A stretch of 64,000 bases of DNA, taken from the NCBI GenBank assembly GCA_021464415.1, contig CM038468.1, forward strand, positions 40,102,969-40,166,968, written 5' to 3'. Under the pieces are notes generated by a model. It worked only from the letters and a program-made list of their open reading frames with translations. It was not told the DNA's origin and did not search any database. Both the position numbers and the translations under genes were made by a program. Below, piece by piece: positions 11,240-21,251 of this stretch (position 1 is its first letter; each line of letters starts with the position of its first letter). Origin of the DNA: Lonicera japonica. Its lineage: Eukaryota > Streptophyta > Magnoliopsida > Dipsacales > Caprifoliaceae.

Positions 11240-12825
11240 AATTAAATTGAGTAAACTGGTCTTTTAGAATGATTAACTTAAGTTTCGAGTGGTAATAATA
11301 TGAAAAATAAATATATATATATATATATATAAATAGTTAATTTTTTGTTAAAAGTTGAAAATTAAGTTTCAGCATATGGTATTATATTTTTTTACTTTGT
11401 GAAATTTTCATGGATAAATTTTTTTTGGTTGTTGACGGGAAAATAGTCCACAAAAAATAAAAAAGAATAGATGATTTCTACATATAAAAATGAATATAAT
11501 ATGAAGAGTATCTCTTCATATGCCTTAACTTATTTTTTAAATTCTTCCTCAAATCAAATCAAGTGTATTTATTTTCTTTTTCTACGTTGTTATTAAACAA
11601 AGCTTTAGTGTCATTTTGGCGCTTAGATTAAAATACACTCAACTTACGCGCACTAGACATAATCAAGGGCATTTTTGTAATTTTAATTATTTTTTTTTTA
11701 AAAAATTAATTAAAGTTATAAGATTTTGAAAAAAAAATTATATAAAAAGAAGTTAAAAAAAAGGAAGAGAGAGAGAGAGAGAGAAATCTAGCCATTGCCC
11801 CTTCACCTCTCCACCACTATTGCTTCTACCATTGTCGCCTACACCTTTCCACCACTGCGACGTTTGGCCGCCTCCACCTCCCCACCGTTGTTGCTTCCAC
11901 CATTGCCACATCAACCTCCCCACCGCTGCAACATTCGGCCACCTATTCCACCACCACTACATACATACATGTATATATATACACACATTGTGTATATTAT
12001 CATTAATGGTAAGGTCCCGGGTTTGTAAGCCAGTGGTACGTATCTTTCTCCAAAGCTTAATTCCTTGTCCTCTTTCTCCTCCTTTATAATATTTAGGGTT
12101 TTGCTATTTAGTTATTTGATTTTTTAGGGTTTTTGGATTTTGGGCATTTTACTATAAAAACATAGATTATAAATTTTAGTATAAGGATGCAGGTAAAAGA
12201 GAAGGGGGGAGAGAGAAACTATAGTACATATATATATATATATATATGTACGTGTATGTATGCATGTATGTGTATGAGAGAGAAAATTTGAGGATTTGGA
12301 GAGATGCTGATGATGATGGTGGTCGGAGGTGGGTGAAGAGGTGATGGTGGTCGGAGGTAGCAACGGATCGAAGAAAGATGGTGATGATTTGTGATCGTAT
12401 GTATATGTTTGAGAAAGAAAAAGGGAGGGTGAAAGAGACAGAGATGGTAATGGTAGTGGTAGTGGACGAAAAGGCCGAGGTGGGGAGTGGAGGCGACAAT
12501 GGTGGTGGTGGGCGATTTATGACTTTGTGGGTCTCTCTCTCTCTCCCTTTCTCTCCCCCTTTTTCTTTTGCATTTTTCCTATATAATAAACTTTTTTTTG
12601 AAAAAAAATATCTAATTAAAGTTATTTTTTAAAAAATAATTAATTAAAATTACAAAAATGCCCCTTATTCCATTCAACTTAACAGAAAATTTGGATGGAA
12701 GGGTCAAAGTGAGACTTGTCAATAATTTAAGCGCGTAAGTAGAGCATTTTTTAGTTTAAGGGCCAAAATAACACTAGGTAAATAGTTTAAAGTTCAATAG
12801 AGTAGTTTACTTAATTAAACTTATG
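11240..12825. mobile_element. Long-TIR (Mutator-like or foldback) element
   Basis: Sequence at about 11600-11740 reappears inverted at about 12790-12610, including the words TTACGCGC and GGGCATTTTTGTAATTTTAA. The outer ends (AGTAAACT near 11255, AGTTTACTT near 12805) are weaker matches, so the exact limits and target duplication are uncertain. The inner arms are also mutually complementary in composition: CCACC/CTCC-rich at 11790-11960 and GGTGG/GGAGG-rich at 12300-12510. No transposase is visible. Short frames inside are low-complexity (Pro, Ser, His rich). Confidence 0.5.
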
Positions 12826-13352
12826 TATATATTTGGCACCACTCTTAGTTAATCGGGTCAAGAGTGATGTTATAGGCACCCCGATTTTGTACCCAAAACA
12901 CTAATGTAGCCTTAACACTATAATTTAAGAATTATTGATCATAGTAACACTCCAAATTTAAGTACCGAATCGGTATCTTGTTGCTGAATTTCGATATTCG
13001 ATTCAGCAACCTTCCACTGACTTGACATTCGGCAAACTTTGGCCGAGTCAATTTTTAGAAATATTTCACTAACATTTGATATTGGCAAAATGTTACCAAA
13101 TTTTAACCCAGAACTCGGCAAATTGCTACCGAATGTTGACCTTTAAGTCTGCAACTTGTTAGCGACTTATATTATGTATTAGGACAACCAACCCCTAATT
13201 TTTAAAAACAACACCAAATAATTAATATTTTGGTTACCCATAAAAAAAATTAAAAAAAGAACCAACCTTGTTTCAAATTTATTGCATTCTAGTTACAAAA
13301 AAGGGGTGTATATAATATGACCCTGGGCCAAGTTATATTTCTACTAGGTGTA
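12826..13352. other. Intergenic spacer with TTCGGCAA-like words
   Basis: No gene. 12950-13160 repeats short words such as TTCGGCAA and GCCGA in both orientations. Similar words occur around 48300-48760 and 49870-50060, which suggests subterminal sequence of an unidentified dispersed element. Confidence 0.35.
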
Positions 13353-13360
13353 TATCACAC

Positions 13361-14450
13361 TAGGGGTGTTGTCGGAAATCCGAAAACCGAACGAACGAAC
13401 CGATCCGATCCGATACGAACCGAAAATTCCCGAGAAAAAAAAACCGAAACCGAAATCAAAAACCGAAATCAAAACCGAACAATTCGGGTTTCGGGTTGGG
13501 GTTTTGACCCGAAAGGGACCGAATTGCCCCGAAAAAAAAAAAAAGGGGGATAAAACTCAAAATTGAAACTTGAAAGACTCAGAGACCTTTTTTTCATTCC
13601 GCGCCGCCTCTCTCACTCATCTCGTAAAAAAAGAACACTCACTTATGTTTCTTTCACAGTGCCATCTCTCTCTTCTTTCTTCTCCAGCTCTTATATTGCT
13701 GTCTCTCGCTAACGCTTCTCCGCAGGTCGCAGCTCATCGCCTCAGACGGTATGTAAATCTTTTTAATCTTCAAGTTGTGTTTGCATTTTTGATTTGTTTA
13801 GAATGTATCAACGATTAAGTTGTGAAGCACTCTCTGTTCTTATTTGGGCCCTTTCAAATTATAACTCAGTCCCTTTTCTCTTCACATGCTTCCCTTTTTT
13901 TCAATTTTCTTTACTTTCTTTACGTATGAGCTTCCGGTGTCGAAGTGGGGTTTCAGATTTAAGTACCCATTACTGTAGAACATAAGTTAAAGCATAAAAA
14001 GAAAATACTGAGCTGTGTTTCACTTGAAACACTGTATGTTGTTATTTTGAGAAACCATATTTTTTAAGTAGTATTTATGCGTTATGATTATTTGTATTAT
14101 TAAGAATTAAAGTAGTTGCACCTTTCCTAATCCAAATTATAAGCTAACATAATTATGTTGCCATATAATTTTTTTAATATGGACCTGTCTTTACAAAGAA
14201 GTGCAAAACAATTTCTTTCAAAATTACACATGAAAAATCACCAATAATTCTAATTTTAGGTCAGTGGTGTTTTATTTTTTCTAAATGCGTTTTTAACATA
14301 TAAAAAAAAACCGAAACCGACCGAATAAAACCGAATCTTTGGGGAGGGTTTGGGTTCAAGAACCGAAACCGAACCGAACCGAAACCGAATAGAAGTTTGG
14401 GGAGGGTTTGGGGTACCCCAATCTCTACCCCGAAAACCGAAAACACCCCT
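13361..14450. mobile_element. Non-autonomous hAT-like element with ACCGAA-rich ends, 1.09 kb
   Basis: Begins TAGGGGTGTT and ends AACACCCCT, flanked by a perfect 8-bp duplication TATCACAC (13353-13360, 14451-14458). Both subterminal regions (13375-13470, 14310-14440) are packed with ACCGAA/AACCGA repeats in a way resembling hAT transposase-binding repeats. The middle (13560-13990) is not repetitive and has a GT-rich donor-like junction after CGGTATG near 13748, but no recognisable transposase. Confidence 0.75.
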
Positions 14451-14469
14451 TATCACACCACTTTTAGCT

Positions 14470-14471
<2 letters not shown>

Positions 14472-14500
<29 letters not shown>
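14472..14500. repeat. Poly(T) tract of 29
   Basis: Uninterrupted T run just outside the hAT-like element; the length is likely unreliable. Confidence 0.8.
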
Positions 14501-14503
<3 letters not shown>

Positions 14504-15035
14504 TTTAAATTTATGTGTATATTTGTTTCAACGACACTCAAAATTATAGACAAATTTTGTATGTAAGTAGAGGTAGTCATACTTGTGTTTGTGTATGCCA
14601 TATTTTTTTGCGTTATGCACCAATTTGCTTAGTTTATAATTTTTTTAATATGTACAAAGAAATTTCTAAAAGAAAAATCACCAATAATAATGGTCAAAAC
14701 GCATCTAATCTACAAGAACCTAGTAAAAAAAATTGTCATATTCAACCTATCGCAAATTATTATTTTTTCCACAACTAAATAAATTTTCTAGCTATGCCAC
14801 TAATCAAAATGAAGTCTTGGATTTGACCCCACATAAATGTGGTTGTTAAATCTTTCGTTGGTCTACCCTTATTGTAGCGGCTGTATATCCACGTAGTTGT
14901 GAATTCATAGTTGTATGAAAAAAATTGTATTGTACACAAAAAAATTATGATACGATATTATCACTTTGTATAAAATATTTAGGTTTAATGACCAATTTGA
15001 CCAACGAATTTTACCACTTTATTCACTTTGATCAC

Positions 15036-15920
15036 TGATGGGGTTAAATACTAATTTTATCATTGGCATACAAAGGTAATTCAACATTTTTACCTCCAGT
15101 AAAATACCATTTTTACCTATGTGACCTAAGCATACACATCATGTACATTCTAGAATACATGTGACCTAAGCATACACATCATATACATCTAGAATACATT
15201 ACTAAGCATACACATCATATACATTACCAAATTTACCTTTATACCCTTCTACATTGCCTATAAATACCCCCCTATTCATTCTCAAGAGACACCAAAAAAC
15301 ATCTCTTCCTCCTCTCCCAATATCCATCCGTTTTCCTAAAACAAGCCAATTTTTGAGGGTCTTATACTCTCTCTTTTCATACCCCAAAAAATACCAATCC
15401 TTATACGCTCTCTCTCCTACACAGTTTATTATTTATTCTGTTGAAATATTTGTAATCTAATTCTATACCTATAAATAGATTAAGGAAATTATAGAAAGAG
15501 AGAGAGATTGGTAGCTTGTATTTCATCCAAATTTTGCCTTTGAGCTAATACAAAGCAAGCACACACAAAAGGAGGACGTACTGCCGGACTACATAAGCGC
15601 TACGGGGGAACCTACCTTAACAAAAACGTCTCGTGTTCATCTTCATTTTTAATCAGTTTCTGCCGGTACTGTTCACAGTCACTGTTCACATATACGGTGG
15701 TACTGTTCACGGTCACTGTTCATAATCACTGTTCACATTCAGCTCTGTTCACAGTCTGTTCCAATACTGTTCACATTATGGTATACTAATTACTGTCCAC
15801 TTGTACTGTTCATGATACGGTGGTACTGTTCACAATCACTGTTCACAGTTACGATCCAATTCACCATTATTCATTGATTGGTCGGTCGTCAATTATCTGT
15901 TCTAGATTTTGACACCATCA
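15036..15920 (+). mobile_element. Solo LTR, same family as the element at 27521-31839
   Basis: Starts TGATGGGGTTAAATACTAA and ends TTTTGACACCATCA, flanked by ATCAC on both sides (15031-15035, 15921-15925). It matches the LTRs of the gag-only element at 27521-31839 in inverse orientation. It includes the CTATAAATACCCC TATA-like box near 15257 and the array of ACTGTTCAC repeats at 15661-15860. No internal domain is present, so it is a recombined solo LTR. Confidence 0.9.
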
Positions 15921-16106
15921 ATCACCATACTTTTTTTTTACCCTTTTACACACTGTACTCTTTAAAACTTTTCTATTTACTCACAGCATTTAATCTCCGT
16001 TAAAATTGATGGATGGAAATCTGATGTGGCATTTTTTTTATCCACGTTGCAACCACGTGGCAGCCAAGCTGGCCTCTTCCTCTTCCTCCTCCCTACTCTT
16101 ATATAC

Positions 16107-16850
16107 TAGGGATGGCAAAAAAACCCAACCCGCTGGGTTACCGAACCGATCCGATCCGTTTGGAGCGGTTTTGGAGTGGTTTTTTTTAAACGGATTCGGT
16201 TTCGGGTTTTTAAAAAAAAACCGATGCGGGTTCGGTTTCGGTTTCGATTTTTTCCTCCTAAAAACCGCCCCGAACCGCCCCGAATATATATATATATATA
16301 TAATATAAAAATATTATTTTATATAAAAAATATATATACTTATATTAAAATATATATATATATTAAAATAAGTATATATATTTTTATATATGTTTTATAT
16401 AAAATATATATATATATACATATTTCGATTTTTAGTTTAATTGTGTTTCAAGATTTGAACTTTTTATTTGAAGTTATTTGTGATTTTTAAAGAATGGATG
16501 CTTAATTAATTAATTTGTTTGAAAATTAATTAGTTTAATGTTTGTTTAATTGGCTATTGCCTTATATTTGAAAAATACTACATTGCTACTTTTGTTTGAA
16601 ATTGTTGTCCAATTTTTTTTTAAATAATGGTTATTCGGGGCGGGTCGGGGCGGGTCGGCCAACCCGTAATCTATATATTCGGGGCGGGGCGGTTCGGATT
16701 CGGTTAACCGTAAATTAATTTGGGGCGGTTTCGGTTTTAAAAAAAAAAAACCGTGGCGGTTTCGGTGCGGTTTCGGTTCGGGGTAAAGTAATTCGGTTTG
16801 GTTTCAAATTTAGGCAAAACCGTCCCGAAACCGCCCCATTGCCATTCCTA
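16107..16850. mobile_element. hAT-like non-autonomous element, 744 bp
   Basis: Ends TAGGGATGGCA / TGCCATTCCTA (one mismatch as inverted repeats) with a perfect 8-bp duplication TTATATAC (16099-16106, 16851-16858). Subterminal regions carry CCGAACCG / CGGTTTCGG repeats. The middle is (TA)-rich with no coding sequence. It is related in design to the element at 13361-14450. Confidence 0.85.
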
Positions 16851-17514
16851 TTATATACACACATAAATATACATACACACAGAAATATAGAGATAAAATT
16901 ATATATACACAGATTTGGATGACTGCATCGCCGCCGAATGACTATAACGTTGCCGGATTTGAAAACTCTGTCAATGAATTCTGCCTTTGTGGCATGGAAG
17001 TCACGGAGCATTACGAATTCAAAAGTATCATCAAGCATCAAAACTTGCCACTGTAGATCCGAGTGAGAGACCATCTCCCTGTGTTGATTTTAAGGCTCGA
17101 GACCATCAAAACTTGCCACTGTAGATTCGAGTGAGAGACCATCTCCCCGTGGTAGAGAATCAATAACAATGGCCAAAATTAGGGCTCGAGGAAGAGTCCA
17201 TCTCCCTGTCTTCGATGACCATTTTTCACGTGATTGTGCCAGAAAAAGAGGAGGAACAGTCTATGTGTATATATATTTGTGTGTGTAGATAAGAGTAAGA
17301 AGAAGGAGGAAGAGTCCAGGTGGGATGCCACGTGGATAAAAAAAATGCCACATCAGATTTCCATCCATCAATTTTAACGGAGGTTAAATGCTGTGAGTAA
17401 ATAGGAACGTTTTAAAGAGTATAGTGTGTAAAGGAGCAAAAAAAAAGTATGGCGATCAAAGTGAAAAAAGTGGTAAAATTCGTTGGTCAAATTGGTCATT
17501 AAGCCAAATATTTT

Positions 17515-17838
17515 TATATATATATATATATATTAAGCCCCCTTACTTTTTTTAGGGGTTGCTATTGACATACATTATTTCACTCTCTAACATTCTTTTT
17601 AAAAATAAGAGAAGGTTAATTATTTTATTGGCACACAACACTTTTTTTTAATTAATGATTAAAATATTAAACTCGAATTAATAATTTTAAATTATTTAAA
17701 CCCAAATTAATTCTTAATCCCATTAACTAAAATCTCTTTTCTTTTTCTTCATGATCATCATCACCATTTGTCTCTACCACCAATGCTCATATCGCCGCTA
17801 CCGCCACCACCACTACCACCACCCTCCAAATCACGAAT
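17515..17838. other. AT-rich spacer
   Basis: (TA)n at 17515-17532, then AT-rich sequence and a CCACCA-rich stretch at 17790-17825. No gene. Confidence 0.5.
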
Positions 17839-17841
17839 AAT

Positions 17842-18057
17842 GGTTACTCGATTCTTAGGAACCGAGTGTTGTTCATCATACTCGGCCCAAAGGAATCGAG
17901 TAAAGCACACTTCACTCGGTCCTAAGGAACTGAGTTAAGCTTTGAGTCATTTTTTCAATTCCACTCGATTCTTTAGGACTGAGCGACGTGTGCTTTATTC
18001 AGTTCATTTGGGTCAAGTATGATGAACACCACTCGGTTCTTAAGAACTGAGTAAACC
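17842..18057. repeat. Nested palindrome: ~96-bp hairpin arms built of 22-bp palindromes
   Basis: Arms 17842-17936 and 17961-18057 are inverted copies with a loop of about 24 bases. Each arm is itself made of about three 22-bp units that start ACTCG(G/A) and end in CGAGT or CTGAGT, and each unit is nearly its own reverse complement (for example around 17846, 17878, 17912, 17972, 17998, 18031). It may be the core of a foldback element, but outer boundaries were not found. Confidence 0.75.
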
Positions 18058-18381
18058 TTCATAATTATCTCCTTGAATAATATCTCTCTCGCAAGGAATG
18101 AGTGAGACCATGCCATAAGTGGTTGTAAACATAATATCCAATAGTATCATTACATCCAATTGAGTCGTGAATGATCAGTTCATTTGTGAAAAAAGAAGTT
18201 TAAAGAAGAAGCTTAAAGACAAAATTTGAGAGGTGAGTTGACTAATTTAATTTATTTCTTTGAATTGTAAAGAGAAAGAGAAGAGTGTTTTTAAATTAAT
18301 ATTAATTAAACTTGAAATAGATGTAGTGTTAGGAAGAGGAAATATGTATTTATAGAGTGTTAAAAGAGAGATGGAGTGTTA

Positions 18382-19017
18382 GACCGTCTCCATTGCGATT
18401 GCTGAAAAGTTAAATATTCATTTTTGCATGTCCCATTGCATAAGTTAAAAGTCTTAAAGTGGATTGAAAAAAGCTAAAAGGAAGGTAAATTTAGAAGCTA
18501 ACAATATTATATACTACCTGATAAACGATGTATCAAGGCAAAATTATTACTGTTCCACGACACATAATGTGTCATGTGTCGTGGGAATGGAGACTTAATT
18601 TAATTGGCAAAGTACACCCAGCACCACCCATGATTTACAGCCAGAGAGAGAGAGAGAGAAAGGTTTGTGAGTTGCGGAGTAACTTTATAGAGAGAGGAGG
18701 TTGACGGTAGTGGGGGCCAAAGCAATGTGTAAGGGAGGTATATGGCTAATAGTTGTTGTCTATCAATGAAATCAAAGAAGTTGGGAGAGAGAAAATGTTT
18801 CGGTGAGATGTAGTAGAGGTGAGAATGGAGGGGATAAGTAGAGAGAGAGAGACTTGGATCGATACATGATATGTTATGGCACACATTAAAATTTCTCTCA
18901 TCACATAATGTGTCATGGGGTTGATTTTTACTTTTTTCCTGCTACAATTTTTTTCACATTAATAAGCTAAATACTCACTTTTAAACTATACTTTTAACTA
19001 ATGCAATGGTGATGGTC
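18382..19017. mobile_element. PIF/Harbinger-type MITE, 636 bp
   Basis: Left end GACCGTCTCCATTGC and inverted right end GACCATCACCATTGC, flanked by TTA on both sides (18379-18381, 19018-19020). The interior has two GACACATAATGTGTC-like palindromes (about 18560 and 18903) and a GA-rich block. A minus-strand open frame inside is low-complexity and not considered a gene. Confidence 0.75.
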
Positions 19018-19234
19018 TTAAAGAATCAAATAATGTGTATCAAAAGCAGTCCCTTCTCTTACTATCACATAACTCCACTGTTCTTTTCAACCGCAGCCCC
19101 CTATTCTACTCTAATCACGAGGAAACTATAAAACAATATAACCTGATTTCCTTTATTTTCAAGCCCGCCCCTAAAAAATTAAAATGAAATGAAAAAATTG
19201 ATCATTTATTTTCTTACTGTTGTTATGAACCTTC

Positions 19235-19620
19235 AATGGCATTCGATCTCGCACCCCCAATTACCGTTAAACTTGATGGTAGTAATTATAGTTATCCTTT
19301 TTCGAAATTTTCTAAAGGGAAAAGTGCTTTGACAATATATTTATTACTAGAGAAAAAAAATGTCCTACCAAAAATATATTCCAAATTTGCTGATTGAGAT
19401 CAAGCTAATAGCAAAATCTTGACATATATGGATTGCTTCCATCAATTAAGACAGCTTGGGAAGTGTTCCACGGAAAAGGAAGCTAGAGATTTCTTATCTT
19501 GTAGGTTTGCCAAAACAACTTTGCTAAACAAAACAAGTTGGAACAGGAGAAAATTTCCATCAATTAATCAATAACATGTGGCGTTATAACCGTTGTATTG
19601 GATATTTTCTCTTGGAACAA
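19235..19620 (+). pseudogene. Copia-type gag relic
   Basis: A plus-strand frame (about 19250-19400) gives APPITVKLDGSNYSYPF, resembling the N-terminus of Copia gag (LDG.NY..W). In another frame farther on (about 19430-19560) are SIKTAWEVFHGKG and KLEQEKISIN, also typical of this domain. Stops and frame changes are frequent and neither LTRs nor pol is next to it. Identification is by motif resemblance only. Confidence 0.4.
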
Positions 19621-20434
19621 GACTTCAGTGAATCACGGATTTAGATCTCCAGAAAGTTTTCATGAAAGAACACGATCACTGATTTAAAATTTCCGTTTAA
19701 ATCTTATTGTGTTCAATTAGAATTTTAAAATATTCGTTTAAATCTTATGATATTCAAAAGTCTAATGAGTTTGGAGGAATTTAATTATTAGTGAATTGTG
19801 GTAGATTCTAAGGTCCTTGGTATAAATATAAATCCATTTAGAAATCTTCTTACCTACTCAAAGATTTCAAATTTCTTTCTGAACAAAGCTTTCATCAACG
19901 CGCTCTCTCCCTCTCAAAACCTTAATTACTCACTGTGTGATGACGCATGAGTTTCTTTTTTATCCCTGTAAGTCTTTCTTCTCTCTCTTTATAATAGTTT
20001 GGTTATCATGCATTAACATAACTCCAAAAAATATAGATAGAATGACAAATGGAAGACTCAATTTCAAAACAAATTATTAGACCGATTAATCTATCATCAT
20101 CATTTTAGAAACCATTCATGTCAATTTCATGAGGAAAAAATTACACATTTGACAAGTAGACAACAAACATAACACGAAACGACCCACATCCACCCACAAA
20201 AACCAACTGAAAAAAAATACCCCATCATTTAAGAGGGGAAGGAACAAAATGGAATAAAAATGAATGACTTTAATTTTATTATTGTTTGAATAATTAAGAA
20301 TGGAAAAAAACATGAATGGAAATAACTCTTGTTTAGACAGAGAGAATAAAAGAAAGGAAAGGAATTTGGTTTAAGATACCATTAACAAACTATGGTTAAA
20401 TTTGGAAGATGGTAAATATTTTATCCGTATGTTA
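19621..20434. other. AT-rich spacer
   Basis: No gene or clear repeat seen. Confidence 0.5.
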
Positions 20435-21055
20435 ATACACGGATAGCCATAATCTTACCTTATTGGACTGGCTGATTTCTATAATGGATAGCAAACAATG
20501 TGCGCTACGAATAGGTTCATCTTGTATGTTCGCTTCAGTTCGGTTCATTCTATGGCACATTGGGTAGGAATGAAACGAGAGGGTTTTTAATGGTCCCAAC
20601 GTCACAGCGACAAAAAAGTTTAGTGTATGCTCAAAATATCATCTTGGCATTTGGATTGGAAATGAGAATCAAGTGACTCCTACTCAAAACTCTTTCAATT
20701 ATTTAGTAGTTTCCATAAGCAGCAGGTTTTCTAAAATTGAAAACCAATTGTAGATGCCAAGCAAAAAATGGAAGAGGCTTAATTCATGATGATCAAGGAT
20801 AATGGGTGTTGTGCTATTACGGCTTAGTGGGTAGCGGCTCGAGTGTTGAAGCAGAGATTTGGGCAGTCCACAAAGGCTTGAACCTTGCTAAGCAAAGAGG
20901 CTACGAAAGGATCATTACAGTGACAAACGCTTTGAGCACAGTTGACCCCATCGTGAAAGAGCAAGAGAAAGATCATCCGTGGTTTCAGATCATTCTTGAA
21001 TGCCAAAAGGGTCGCCTGAGGAGCGTGGCAGATAAGATCTTAGTTTGATTTTTTT
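20435..21055 (+). pseudogene. LINE RNase H-like (RVT_3) fragment, copy 1
   Basis: The readable end (20806-21048) has VEAEIWAVHKGLNLAKQRGYERII, the middle of the RVT_3-type RNase H domain found in plant LINEs and related host proteins. The Glu of VEAE is kept, but the later Asp position reads TNALS rather than TDS. The upstream half (from about 20470) is homologous but carries stops and frame breaks. A near-identical copy lies at 53495-54110, again directly next to a dead PTI1-like gene, so both were duplicated as one block. Confidence 0.65.
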
Positions 21056-21251
21056 TATTTGTTTTTTGTTTCTTTCCTTTGCGCCTAAAAGATAATATAC
21101 TAAACTACATTGTAAGCTCGCATTGTGTGTCTACATGTTATGACAATCTTAACACATAAATCAATGCACAAATCCGAAGAATACAACGCTCTCTGGCACC
21201 CAGTACAGAATTTGGAGCATTAAGACCACCATATGCCGTTGGCTGCAAGCT

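Larger units (their letters stand above)
14982..17505. mobile_element. Mutator-like element with ~240-bp TIRs, carrying two nested insertions
   Basis: Left end GGTTTAATGACC and right end GGTCATTAAGCC are the tips of long inverted repeats: left arm 14982-15035 plus 15926-16098, right arm about 17260-17505. Flanks AAATATTTA (14973-14981) and AAATATTTT (17506-17514) match at 8 of 9 bases, as expected for a Mutator-type 9-bp duplication. A solo LTR (15036-15920) split the left TIR and a hAT element (16107-16850) sits inside. The remaining interior (16859-17260) holds a 48-bp direct repeat (17036-17082, 17103-17150) and a short minus-strand coding-like piece, possibly captured host sequence. No transposase is seen. 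Confidence 0.75.

Noticed and set aside
11795..12499. Several overlapping Pro/His/Thr-rich frames on both strands
   Set aside because: Compositional by-products of CCACC and GGTGG tracts inside the long-TIR element.
17560..18380. Whole block around the palindrome as one transposon
   Set aside because: Candidate ends (CACTCTCTAACA and GGAGTGTTAGA) are only loosely inverted and no target duplication could be found.
18600..18884. Minus-strand open frame rich in Ser/Leu/Tyr
   Set aside because: Low-complexity GA/CT-rich interior of a MITE.
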